Source: Fidelibacterota bacterium
Lineage (GTDB): Bacteria; Fidelibacterota; UBA2242; JAFGTP01
Assembly (NCBI GenBank): GCA_016934035.1
Contig: JAFGTP010000018.1
Location: 1 to 61,106 of the forward strand
Direction: 5' to 3'
Length of the DNA: 61,106 nucleotides
Shown: piece by piece, positions 48,292 to 56,773 of the stretch
Position numbering within the stretch: the first letter of the stretch is position 1
How the letters are laid out: the number at the start of each line of letters is the position of its first letter
Notes under the pieces: generated by a model
What the model was told of the DNA's origin: nothing
Database searches by the model: none
The model's input: only the letters and a program-made list of their open reading frames with translations
Made by a program: the position numbers and the translations under genes

Positions 48292-49110
48292 ATGCAGATT
48301 CGCAAAGAATATAAATATCTGATTCCTAACGACCACCTGGAAATTCTTCGGGAAAAAATCAGGCCTTTTGTCGAATTTGATAAATATGCCCGCTTGATGC
48401 CCGACCATGAATATAAAGTCCGCAGCATTTACTACGATACCGGAAAAATGGACTATTACGCCGAAAAAAACTCCGGTGTGAAAATTCGAAAAAAATTCAG
48501 AATTCGCGGCTACGGTGACACTGCCGAAAACTCCACTCTTTTTCTGGAAATCAAAAGAAAAGATAATGAAATTGTCTGGAAAAACCGGGCCCCCGTCAAA
48601 TACCAGTATTTGCAGGATTTTTTAATCACCGGGAATGCTGAAAAATATATTCTCAATGACTCCAAATTTCCACATGCAGTAAAAGATGCCAACCGGTTTC
48701 TGTTTCATCTTTACCGCCAATACCTGATACCGATTGTGCTGATTGTCTATGATCGCGAGGCTTTCATATCAAAATTCAGCAGCGATTTGCGCATCACCTT
48801 TGACAAGAACATTCGCAGCCGGGTTTGCAATGACGTTGACGGATTATTTTCTCATCACAAACAGTCCTACTGCCTCAAAAACCATTTTGTTCTCGAAATC
48901 AAATTCAATTTTGGTTTCCCTCTGTGGCTGCATGAAATCATCAGGGAGTTCCGACTGGTTCGGCAGGCGGTTTCCAAGTATTCCATGTGCGTCGATTGTC
49001 ACCGCGAAGAGCTGGAAATGATGTTCCGCCATCCTTCTATTGAATTTTTCAATCATAACTTATTTAATAAACACATTTATCAAGAGGTACTGTCCACTCA
49101 TGACAAATGA
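48292..49110 (+). CDS. VTC-domain protein, probable polyphosphate polymerase
   Basis: The 272-residue protein is a stand-alone VTC tunnel domain (CYTH/triphosphate-tunnel superfamily). It shows RKEYKYLI at the start, YKVRSIYYDT, KIRKKFRIRGYGD, FLEIKRKDNEIVWKNR, VLIVYDREAF, RITFDKNIRSR and VLEIKFNFGFPLWL. These alternating basic and acidic strands form the ATP/polyphosphate tunnel of yeast Vtc4. It has no SPX domain and no membrane helix, so the DUF4956 partner probably supplies the membrane part. Its ATG comes immediately after the adaptor stop, and its end overlaps the DUF4956 gene by 11 bases. Activity is inferred from family. Confidence 0.87.
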   Translation: MQIRKEYKYLIPNDHLEILREKIRPFVEFDKYARLMPDHEYKVRSIYYDTGKMDYYAEKNSGVKIRKKFRIRGYGDTAENSTLFLEIKRKDNEIVWKNRAPVKYQYLQDFLITGNAEKYILNDSKFPHAVKDANRFLFHLYRQYLIPIVLIVYDREAFISKFSSDLRITFDKNIRSRVCNDVDGLFSHHKQSYCLKNHFVLEIKFNFGFPLWLHEIIREFRLVRQAVSKYSMCVDCHREELEMMFRHPSIEFFNHNLFNKHIYQEVLSTHDK

Positions 49111-49774
49111 AATATCCAACATTCTGATCAATACAATCAATCCGGCGCAATTTGTTTTCAATCTGCTGGTTGCTTTCATGGCAGGTCTGATCATTTCGGC
49201 GGTCTACCGATTGGCTGTCAAAGGCCCGAACTATTCCATCAGTTATCTCAATTCCCTGATAATCCTTTCAATGATTACCGCCGTTATTATCATGGTCATC
49301 GGAAACAATCTGGCCCGCGCTTTTGGTCTGGTTGGCGCGATGTCTATTATACGCTTTCGAACCGCTGTCAAAGATATACTGGACATCATTTTCATATTTT
49401 TTTCTCTGGCTGTGGGTATGGCTGCCGGCGTTTCCCTGCATTTTGTCGCCATGGGAAGTGCTATAATCATTGGTCTTGTATTTATCATGCTGTCCAAACT
49501 GGATTTCATCTACCCGAAAAAAAAAGAGATACTGGTGCAATTTTCCTATGAAAAAGATGGTCGCGAAGACAGGCCCTACATCGAAGTTTTTAAAAATTAT
49601 TGTAAAACCTATGATCTCATCAATGTCAAATCCCTGGGTGACCGGGAATTGCTGGAAATTTCCTATTATGTCTATCTAGGCAAAAATCAGGACCCCGAGG
49701 CTCTCATTCGCGCCTTGAGGGCAATTGAAGGTGTCAATTACGCCAACCTTTTATTTGATGAGGAAAAATTCTAA
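49100..49774 (+). CDS. DUF4956 integral membrane protein
   Basis: The 224-residue protein has four predicted membrane helices in the first 140 residues and a cytosolic C-terminal alpha/beta domain (YIEVFKNYCKTYDLINVKSL). The highly conserved stretch is ARAFGLVGAMSIIRFRT, followed by the VKDILDIIF loop and LAVGMAAGV. Function is undescribed. Genes of this family often travel with VTC-domain and CotH genes, so it may act as the membrane port or regulator of the VTC enzyme. ATG 49100 was chosen over a start 60 bases earlier because the earlier one would add an odd tail encoded within the VTC gene. Confidence 0.85.
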   Translation: MTNEISNILINTINPAQFVFNLLVAFMAGLIISAVYRLAVKGPNYSISYLNSLIILSMITAVIIMVIGNNLARAFGLVGAMSIIRFRTAVKDILDIIFIFFSLAVGMAAGVSLHFVAMGSAIIIGLVFIMLSKLDFIYPKKKEILVQFSYEKDGREDRPYIEVFKNYCKTYDLINVKSLGDRELLEISYYVYLGKNQDPEALIRALRAIEGVNYANLLFDEEKF

Positions 49775-49776
49775 AC

Positions 49777-52700
49777 ATGAAATTCATCCTTCCTTTCCTG
49801 CTTTTTGCAACAGTCCTCTTTTCACAGCATTTAGTGATCAACGAAGTCATGACGAGCAACAAGGCCACCATCAAAGATTCCGAAGGTGACTGGTCCGATT
49901 GGATTGAATTGGTGAATTCCGGCGATGAACCGATGAATTTAATGGAATTCGGATTATCAGATGATCCCGATAACTTGCAAAAGTGGACTTTCCCGAACAG
50001 AATAATCAGCCCCGGTGAATATTTGCTGGTCTTTGCTTCTGACAAGGATATCAAAAATCCGGTGAAATGGACAACCATTATTGACAAAGGAGCAAACTGG
50101 AAATATAAAATCTGGAACAATCAGCCACCCTATACATGGAACACGATCCAGTATAATGATGATAACTGGCTTAGCGGCAACACCGGTATCGGATATGCTG
50201 ACGGCGATGATGAAACCCTGATTCCGGTGGGTACAATTTCCCTTTATGCGCGAAAAAAATTTACCCTTAACACTCCCGAAGATATCAAAAAGGTTGTTCT
50301 CTCTCTGGACTACGATGACGGTTTTGTGGCCTATCTGAATGGCGTTGAAATCGCTCGTTCTAATGTTCAGGGTTACCCACCGGCTTTTAATGAAGCAGCC
50401 ATCGTTCCCCACGAAGCCGTTTTATACACTCTTCAGCCGCCTGAAAATTTTGCCATTACCGATTTTAAAAATATCCTGGTTCCCGGAGAAAATATGCTGG
50501 CGGTGGAAATTCACAATGCCGGCACCAGTTCCTCAGATTTCAGTTTCATCGCTTTCCTCAGTCTTGCAAGCCAGCAATTACCGGAGGGGTCACCGGACGT
50601 CAGCACTTATTTGGAATTCAGCGCAGCCGACTTTCATACCAATTTTAAACTATCCTCTGACGGCGAAACATTAATTCTCAGCGATCAAAATGCCACAATC
50701 ATCGAACAGGTGGACCTGCCGGCTCTGCCAACTGATGTTTCCCTTGGGAGAAAACCCGACGGACATGGTTCCTGGCAATATTTTTACGAAGCCACACCCG
50801 GCGGCCCAAACAGCACCCAAGGCTATTCAACATTGCCTCCTACGGTTTCTTTTGATCTGGATCCCGGATTTTATGCCCATACTATCAACCTTGCCTTGGT
50901 GGCCAGTGACGACAGTTCATCCATTTACTATACAACCGACGGGTCAGTGCCCGATGTAGAATCTAGTCTCTATCAAAATCCGATACGGCTCTCATCAACC
51001 CAGGTCATTAGAGCCAGGGCCATTTCAAAAGGCATTGGCGGCAACATCATATCAGGCACTTATTGGATCAACAAAAATCATCAGCTGCCGGTTGTTTCCC
51101 TGATTACAGACCCGCCTAACCTCTGGAGCCCTGACAGCGGAATTTATACACTGGGCTACAATTACGACCCTAATATTCCCCATTACGGCGCTAATTTCTG
51201 GCAGGACTGGGAAAGGCCGGTCCATATTGAATTGTATGAACCTGACGGAAAATCAGGATTCAGCATCAATGCCGGAGTGAAAATATTCGGTGGCTGGAGT
51301 CGGGCTATCGAAATGAAATCACTCGCCATTTTTGCCCGCAGCATTTACGGCGACGCCAAAATCTCCTGCCAGGTTTTCCCGGACCTTCATATCGATCAAT
51401 TTGAAAACCTTGTACTAAGAAATTCCGCCAATGATTTTCAATACACATTGTTTCGGGACGGGTTTATGCAAAGTCTTGTCAAGGATACGCATATTGACTG
51501 TCAGGCTTATCGTCCCTCGGTAGTCTATATTAACGGTGAATACTGGGGCATTCACAATATTCGTGAAAAACTCAATGAACATTATATTGCTTCCCATCAT
51601 GGAGTTGACCCTGATCAAATTGATCTCCTGGAATCCAATGGCCAAGCCAATCAGGGCGATGCCAATGACTGGTTTCAATTGGTTGACTACATCAACACTC
51701 ATGATTTAGGAATTGAATCAAATTTTGATTATCTTCGTGACCAGGTGGACCTGGAAAATTTTATGGAATATTACATTGCCCAAATCTATTTTGATAATAC
51801 AGACTGGCCCGGGAATAACATCAAATACTGGAAAGAAAAAAATGAGTCTGGCAAATGGCGCTGGATACTTTATGATACCGATTTTGGATTTGGGTTGTAC
51901 GGCGGATACGGCTTTTCAGAAAGGGACCGTTACCGACATAATACCCTGGCTTTTGCCATGGCCGCCAATGGCCCCGACTGGCCCAATCCACCGTGGTCAA
52001 CATTGTTATTGAGAAAATTGAACCAGAACGCCAATTTCAGGAATGATTTTATTAACTGTTTTTGCGACAATCTCAACACTCGATTCAAAGCAGCATGGGT
52101 CCTTCAAAAAATTCAAGAAGCCCAGGGGCGCATTGCCCCGGAAATCCCAAATCATATATCACGCTGGGGGGCCTTTGATCTGAATTCCTGGCAATCCAAT
52201 ATTGAAACCATGAAAATTTTTGCACAAAACAGGCCCGGCTACTGCATGGTCCACCTGAATTCTCAGTTTAATTTACAGGGCACGGCTCTTCTGACATTAA
52301 AAATCGAACCACCCAACAGTGGGGTTATTGAATTGAACACCGTCTCCATTGAAGATTCAGCCTGGAGCGGGTATTATTTCAAAGGAGTTCCCATTCATTT
52401 GAAGGCCATCGCCAAATCCGGCTTCAGTTTTGAAAAATGGAGCGGTCATCTGGAGAGTGGCATAAATTCTCTGGTTGATATTTCGATGACAAAAACCATG
52501 GAAATTACCTGTCATTTCAGCGAAGGGGCTTCCGGCAGTGATATTGTTATCAATGAAATCAACTACAAATCCTCCGCTGATTTTGATACCGGCGATTGGG
52601 TGGAATTATTGAACAACACCGGAGATGATCTGGATATGTCGGGCTGGGTCTTTCGGGATTCCGACGATGAACATGCTTTTGTTTTCCCTTCGGATTTTGT

Positions 52701-53310
52701 TCTTGGAGCAGGTGAATACATCGTTCTGGCGGATAAGGAAGATGATTTCCTAAAATACTATCCTCAAGCCTCCTATTACGCCGGTGAATTGGGATTCGGA
52801 TTCAGTTCAGAGGGTGAATATTTGAGGCTTTTTAATGCGCAAGGTTATCTGGTGGATTCCGTCAATTATCAGAGCACACCTCCCTGGCCCGTTGAAGCAG
52901 CCGGTTCCGGAGCGACACTGGCACTGAAAAACCCCAACCGGGAAAATACACAGGCGGAAAATTGGAAGGCATCGGAAGATCATGGCACGCCCGGCACTCA
53001 AAATGATGCCTTTGCATCCAATACAAAACCGGAAATCACCGTTTCACATTTTTTGTTGCAGCAGAATTATCCCAATCCCTTTAACGGAACAACTGTCCTG
53101 GGATTTTTTCTGCCTCTCCCAGGCAAGGTAAACCTGTCCGTTTATGATTTGGCAGGCAGTCACATTGAAACCCTGACCAAAGAGAATTTTCAATCCGGAT
53201 ACCATGAAATCCACTACACACCTCAGCCATCGGTAGCCAGCGGTATCTATTTTTGCCGCATGGATTATCACGGCAAATCGCAGTTGACAAAAATGGTATT
53301 TTTAAAATAG
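49777..53310 (+). CDS. Giant CotH-kinase/lamin-tail surface protein with T9SS-type sorting tail
   Basis: The 1177-residue protein has a signal peptide (LFATVLFSQ). Domains in order are a lamin-tail domain (about 18-115, LVINEVMTSN), a jelly-roll ligand-binding-like domain (110-260), a chitobiase-like Ig domain (355-425, SSIYYTTDGSVPD), and a CotH kinase-like domain (435-800). CotH motifs are RNSANDFQYTLFRDGF, YINGEYWGIHNIREKLNEHY near 584, and WRWILYDTDFGFG near 698. A beta domain (850-910), a second lamin-tail domain (918-1050) and a sorting tail (QQNYPNPFNGTT near 1093, ending MVFLK) follow. Bacterial CotH phosphorylates spore-coat proteins. A secreted kinase-like enzyme acting on surface proteins is the likely role. 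The gene starts two bases after DUF4956 stops. Confidence 0.88.
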   Translation: MKFILPFLLFATVLFSQHLVINEVMTSNKATIKDSEGDWSDWIELVNSGDEPMNLMEFGLSDDPDNLQKWTFPNRIISPGEYLLVFASDKDIKNPVKWTTIIDKGANWKYKIWNNQPPYTWNTIQYNDDNWLSGNTGIGYADGDDETLIPVGTISLYARKKFTLNTPEDIKKVVLSLDYDDGFVAYLNGVEIARSNVQGYPPAFNEAAIVPHEAVLYTLQPPENFAITDFKNILVPGENMLAVEIHNAGTSSSDFSFIAFLSLASQQLPEGSPDVSTYLEFSAADFHTNFKLSSDGETLILSDQNATIIEQVDLPALPTDVSLGRKPDGHGSWQYFYEATPGGPNSTQGYSTLPPTVSFDLDPGFYAHTINLALVASDDSSSIYYTTDGSVPDVESSLYQNPIRLSSTQVIRARAISKGIGGNIISGTYWINKNHQLPVVSLITDPPNLWSPDSGIYTLGYNYDPNIPHYGANFWQDWERPVHIELYEPDGKSGFSINAGVKIFGGWSRAIEMKSLAIFARSIYGDAKISCQVFPDLHIDQFENLVLRNSANDFQYTLFRDGFMQSLVKDTHIDCQAYRPSVVYINGEYWGIHNIREKLNEHYIASHHGVDPDQIDLLESNGQANQGDANDWFQLVDYINTHDLGIESNFDYLRDQVDLENFMEYYIAQIYFDNTDWPGNNIKYWKEKNESGKWRWILYDTDFGFGLYGGYGFSERDRYRHNTLAFAMAANGPDWPNPPWSTLLLRKLNQNANFRNDFINCFCDNLNTRFKAAWVLQKIQEAQGRIAPEIPNHISRWGAFDLNSWQSNIETMKIFAQNRPGYCMVHLNSQFNLQGTALLTLKIEPPNSGVIELNTVSIEDSAWSGYYFKGVPIHLKAIAKSGFSFEKWSGHLESGINSLVDISMTKTMEITCHFSEGASGSDIVINEINYKSSADFDTGDWVELLNNTGDDLDMSGWVFRDSDDEHAFVFPSDFVLGAGEYIVLADKEDDFLKYYPQASYYAGELGFGFSSEGEYLRLFNAQGYLVDSVNYQSTPPWPVEAAGSGATLALKNPNRENTQAENWKASEDHGTPGTQNDAFASNTKPEITVSHFLLQQNYPNPFNGTTVLGFFLPLPGKVNLSVYDLAGSHIETLTKENFQSGYHEIHYTPQPSVASGIYFCRMDYHGKSQLTKMVFLK

Positions 53311-53474
53311 ACCGGTTAAAAACTTAAAACTGTAAGTGCCGTGGATTTTTGTGTCGCAAGCCACCATCGTCCAGATGATGATTCAAATGATGGAAATTTT
53401 AAAAAGAAACCTGATTCATTGGGAACAGCGGATACAGGATCACCATTTCGTTAACCACTGTAAAAAAAATCCGG

Positions 53475-54767
53475 CTAATTGACATTATTTTCAATATTTT
53501 CAATTTCAATGAATATTTCATCAGGATGTTCAAAGATACGGGTGGTTTTATTGTCAATCCTTTTTAATTTTTTACGCATGCCTTCAAAGGCATTCCTGAT
53601 TCCCTGAAAATCATTGTAATCCTGTTCGCAAATATTCAATTTCATAAAAAAATCCCAAAGTATGGACTCTGAATAATTATCTTCCTTGATGGAAAATACA
53701 CGAACAAAGTCCTTCCCGAATAGAGTCCCGAACCGGTTCCGACGAATGCTTTCAAAAAAAATACGACGAAAATTTAACTGTGCTTTATACTCATCTTTCA
53801 GGGCTTCATGTTTTTTTTCATTTTTTTCATCAATTTCTTTCATATAAACTGCCAGTTCATTTTCATATTGATGATTTTCAATATCTTCAATTCGGTCATA
53901 ATACTCTATCAGTTCACCAATGGTGATCAGATCATTATTATGTTTTTCAACGGATTTAATCAGTTTCATTTTGTCCAGTTTTGAAAGAGTTTCCTGGGAA
54001 TTTTTATGGGTTTCGATCACATCCATGACTTTTCTATAGTTAGTGATAATCTCATCTTTTTTACTTTCAAGGGTGGATTTTAGGACCAGGTCTTTTTTAT
54101 TAAAATATTCCAGATTGTTCTCATCTATGTATTTATGAATTTTTCTGGCGATATTATCTTTTCTTTTAGATTTCAGCGAATCTTTCAGTTCAATAATCTC
54201 TTTTCTCTTGCTGTTTTCAACAATGGTGAAAGCCACCTGGTATTTTTTCAGATTATCCTTAAAGCGGCTGATGGTTTCCTGTTCAATCATTTTGTAAATT
54301 CGCAGAACAGACTTGAGACTTGTGTAGTTATTATAGAGCACTTCTTTTTGAATGATATCAAAAGTTGCAATAATTCCTTCCAGGGTCCTCTCTTTTTTAA
54401 AATTTTCAAAGGAATCATTGGAATCGGGATGACCGGACCCAAGAAGATAGAGGTTTTCATCAATTTTTTCACTGTCCATGTAGGAAAGAAATTCATCCCC
54501 TTCGACACTGTCAGCCTTTTCAAAATTTTGTCTGGCTTCTCGAAAAAAATAATAGGCATTATAATCTTCAAAAGCGCAGAGATATAATCCGATTTTAAAA
54601 AACTTCAGACCTTTTTCGAAACTTCTGATGACAGGAATCCTGCTTAATTTTTTTAAATTATCTTCAGGGTCCACAAAAAATGTAAACAGCAGTTCCTGGC
54701 TTTTGTTATTATTAACAGAATAACGGTCATTTTTAATTCTTTCGAGAATTTTTTCTATTTCTTTCAT
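53475..54767 (-). CDS. Charged helical protein of unknown function
   Basis: The 430-residue protein has no signal peptide or membrane helix. It is rich in Lys, Glu, Asp and Asn with few Gly or Pro. Residues about 150-330 are probably long helices with coiled-coil character (FKDNLKKYQVAFTIVENSKR, YENELAVYMKEIDEKNEKK). The N-terminal 90 residues may be helical repeats (YNAYYFFREARQNFEKAD). No family was recognised. It is convergent with the CotH gene, 164 bases away, and has no operon partner. Its very AT-rich codon use differs somewhat from the neighbouring glucan genes and could reflect transfer. Confidence 0.6.
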   Translation of the reverse strand: MKEIEKILERIKNDRYSVNNNKSQELLFTFFVDPEDNLKKLSRIPVIRSFEKGLKFFKIGLYLCAFEDYNAYYFFREARQNFEKADSVEGDEFLSYMDSEKIDENLYLLGSGHPDSNDSFENFKKERTLEGIIATFDIIQKEVLYNNYTSLKSVLRIYKMIEQETISRFKDNLKKYQVAFTIVENSKRKEIIELKDSLKSKRKDNIARKIHKYIDENNLEYFNKKDLVLKSTLESKKDEIITNYRKVMDVIETHKNSQETLSKLDKMKLIKSVEKHNNDLITIGELIEYYDRIEDIENHQYENELAVYMKEIDEKNEKKHEALKDEYKAQLNFRRIFFESIRRNRFGTLFGKDFVRVFSIKEDNYSESILWDFFMKLNICEQDYNDFQGIRNAFEGMRKKLKRIDNKTTRIFEHPDEIFIEIENIENNVN

Positions 54768-55335
54768 TTATATAAATTTCAAATTTTATTTTTAATCATT
54801 CTATAATTTTATCGGAAAATTTTGATTTTTATTTAATAAACCCCCAAAATATTCTGTTCAATTTTTGTTTTTTTTAATTCAATTTGCACGATAAAAAGTG
54901 CTAACGCCCGGCTATCAGACTTATATGAATACAAGCTATTTGAATCCCTGGAAGATTTCTTTGTCTGATAGTTTAAAAATTGTGAGGACCCTTTCCAAAA
55001 CCAATGGTAATTGGAATAAAAGAATAAAAAATATTTTCAGTTGGAAGGATAATAAACAATCTATTTGAAAAGAAGCATTCATTATCATCTCCCAGACAAT
55101 CTGTCTTGCTGAAAAATACTCCCCTGAAGTTAATTAGCTAAATCAGCTCTTCGTTGAGTCAACTAAAATTCCAATTTTCAAAACCTGATTTTTGGAACTA
55201 TACAGATTTGTCCATGAGGTCAATCGGTCAGGAGCACCATTTCCAATGCCGGAAAACCCTGAGTCCAAAAAGGTAACGACCTGTTTGGGAGGGCAACAGG
55301 TCGTTGATATTGTGCTTGTATTTCATCAAACAGAG
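54768..55335. other. 568-base spacer, no gene seen
   Basis: The spacer holds the epimerase terminator (55275-55305) and an inverted repeat CTATCAGAC/GTCTGATAG (54912-54920 and 54963-54971). It also has a short palindrome AGACA/TGTCT at 55094-55106. The promoter of the gene at 53475 should lie near 54768-54900. No coding frame is convincing. Confidence 0.55.
55275..55305 (-). terminator. Rho-independent terminator of the epimerase gene
   Basis: AACGACCTGTT (55275-55285) is perfectly complementary to AACAGGTCGTT (55295-55305) with a nine-base loop. On the minus strand ACCTTTTTGG follows, 30 bases below the gene stop. Confidence 0.85.
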
Positions 55336-56580
55336 TTATGACAGGAAAAGTGGCACCACATGTTTTTCATAGAGGTTTGCCGTGACATTTTTTGCGATTA
55401 TAGTTTCATGAGTTTTCAGGGCGTTGAGATATTTATCACCCATCTGTGCAGCAATTTTATAAGAGACATGCAAGAGTTGACGAAGGTTTGGATCATAGTT
55501 TGGATTAGACGGGTTATGGCGCAAAGCTTCAGCAAAATCCCGGCCGGACCAGGTGTCCACACGTTCGGGTTTCGGAAGACGCTCAAAATCAATATTGATT
55601 ACTGTAGCATAGGGTTGACAGAGTGCTTCTCTGTGAGCAAATCCTTGACGATAGATTTCCCTGGCAATGGCCAATCCTTCATCACCGCTTTCAGCCAGTC
55701 CGACCAATTCTTCAAGCCAGTTCGTGCCGGCGGTTTTCAGATGGATACCCATATTGAATTTTTTAAGGGCAGCATTCATTTTGGGATAGATTGCAAATTT
55801 ATCGGAACCGGAGTGGACACTGAGTTTCAGGTTTTCCGGCAGACCGAACTCCCCAATAGCATAACGAATAATAGCCAGGTCATGGGAAAATTCCGTTGCG
55901 AACCGCCCGACATCGCCAACATAATCCACGCCTTTAAAAAACTCACCGGAAAATTTGGGTGCAATGGTATCGGCTTCAATGCCTTTGGAAGCCATCATTT
56001 CCAGGATGAACAACAATTCAACAGGAGTTTGAGGTGAGTCGGTTTCATCCATGGATACTTCAATGACAACATCGTCTTTTCTTTTACCTTTAATAAATGC
56101 AAAAATTTTTGCGGCTTCATGGATGGCCGGAAGATATTTTTTGGCAATATTAATCAGCAGATTTTCAGTGACCATCAATGGTTCATCAATGCCCGGGACT
56201 GTGAGTTTGCCGATATATTTTCGACAATGGTGTAGATATTCAGCAACCTGATAATCTTCAATTTCGCCGCCAATGGCTTCAGCCACATCCAGGGTAAAGA
56301 AATTACATGAATCAATAAACAGGGCCACATTTTTAAGGCTGATATGGTCTGCGTCCAAAAAATAGGGTTTGTTCCAATTTGATGACCGGATCGCCTTTTC
56401 AACAGCCAGTTTCGTCATTTCCGGTGTGCTGCCGATGATGGTGTGTTCCCGGTGTGATTTGTTCCAGACCGGCGAAATCTCAACACCTTTTTCCAGAGCT
56501 TTTTGGACCACAGCCAACTGGGCTTTGGCCTGGTGTCCGAAGCGGTCACCCATGCCAATTGAATATTTTGCTAATTTCAT
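55336..56580 (-). CDS. uxaE: Tagaturonate/fructuronate epimerase (UxaE-type)
   Basis: UxaE interconverts D-tagaturonate and D-fructuronate in hexuronate breakdown. The 414-residue protein matches the family core: KYSIGMGDRFGHQAKAQL, DADHISLKN, EVSMDETDSPQTP, KLSVHSGSDKFAIYP, GIHLKTAGTNWLEE and LRQLLHVSYK. The Asp/Glu and His residues in these motifs probably bind the metal and substrate. It is shorter at the N terminus than the Thermotoga enzyme (about 480), lacking an N-terminal extension. AGGAG precedes the ATG. It diverges from the large sensor-regulator gene at 56774, suggesting that regulator controls uronate (pectin, glucuronan or alginate) use. Confidence 0.85.
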   Translation of the reverse strand: MKLAKYSIGMGDRFGHQAKAQLAVVQKALEKGVEISPVWNKSHREHTIIGSTPEMTKLAVEKAIRSSNWNKPYFLDADHISLKNVALFIDSCNFFTLDVAEAIGGEIEDYQVAEYLHHCRKYIGKLTVPGIDEPLMVTENLLINIAKKYLPAIHEAAKIFAFIKGKRKDDVVIEVSMDETDSPQTPVELLFILEMMASKGIEADTIAPKFSGEFFKGVDYVGDVGRFATEFSHDLAIIRYAIGEFGLPENLKLSVHSGSDKFAIYPKMNAALKKFNMGIHLKTAGTNWLEELVGLAESGDEGLAIAREIYRQGFAHREALCQPYATVINIDFERLPKPERVDTWSGRDFAEALRHNPSNPNYDPNLRQLLHVSYKIAAQMGDKYLNALKTHETIIAKNVTANLYEKHVVPLFLS

Positions 56581-56602
56581 AATTTATTCTCCTAAAAATT
56601 TG

Positions 56603-56630
56603 ACTTAATCGTTAACTTTATCGGTTAAGT
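56603..56630. promoter_or_regulatory. Operator candidate between uxaE and the hybrid regulator
   Basis: ACTTAATCG (56603-56611) and CGGTTAAGT (56622-56630) form a near-perfect inverted repeat. Inside it, ACTTTATCGGTTAAGT (56615-56630) is a CG-centred palindrome like those of LacI-family or AraC-bound sites. It lies 23 bases above the uxaE start, where a repressor or activator would act. The half-site ACTTAATCG recurs at 60969-60977. Confidence 0.5.
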
Positions 56631-56773
56631 AAAATAGGGAAATATTTAATAATTAGGCAATACTTTTATTAAAATTGTTTTATCTGGTGTTTTGTGAAGA
56701 GGATGAACATTCCTTGGCGCACTTTGTTTTTTTTAATTTTGATATATTCGAATCAGGAATTATTTTTACCATC

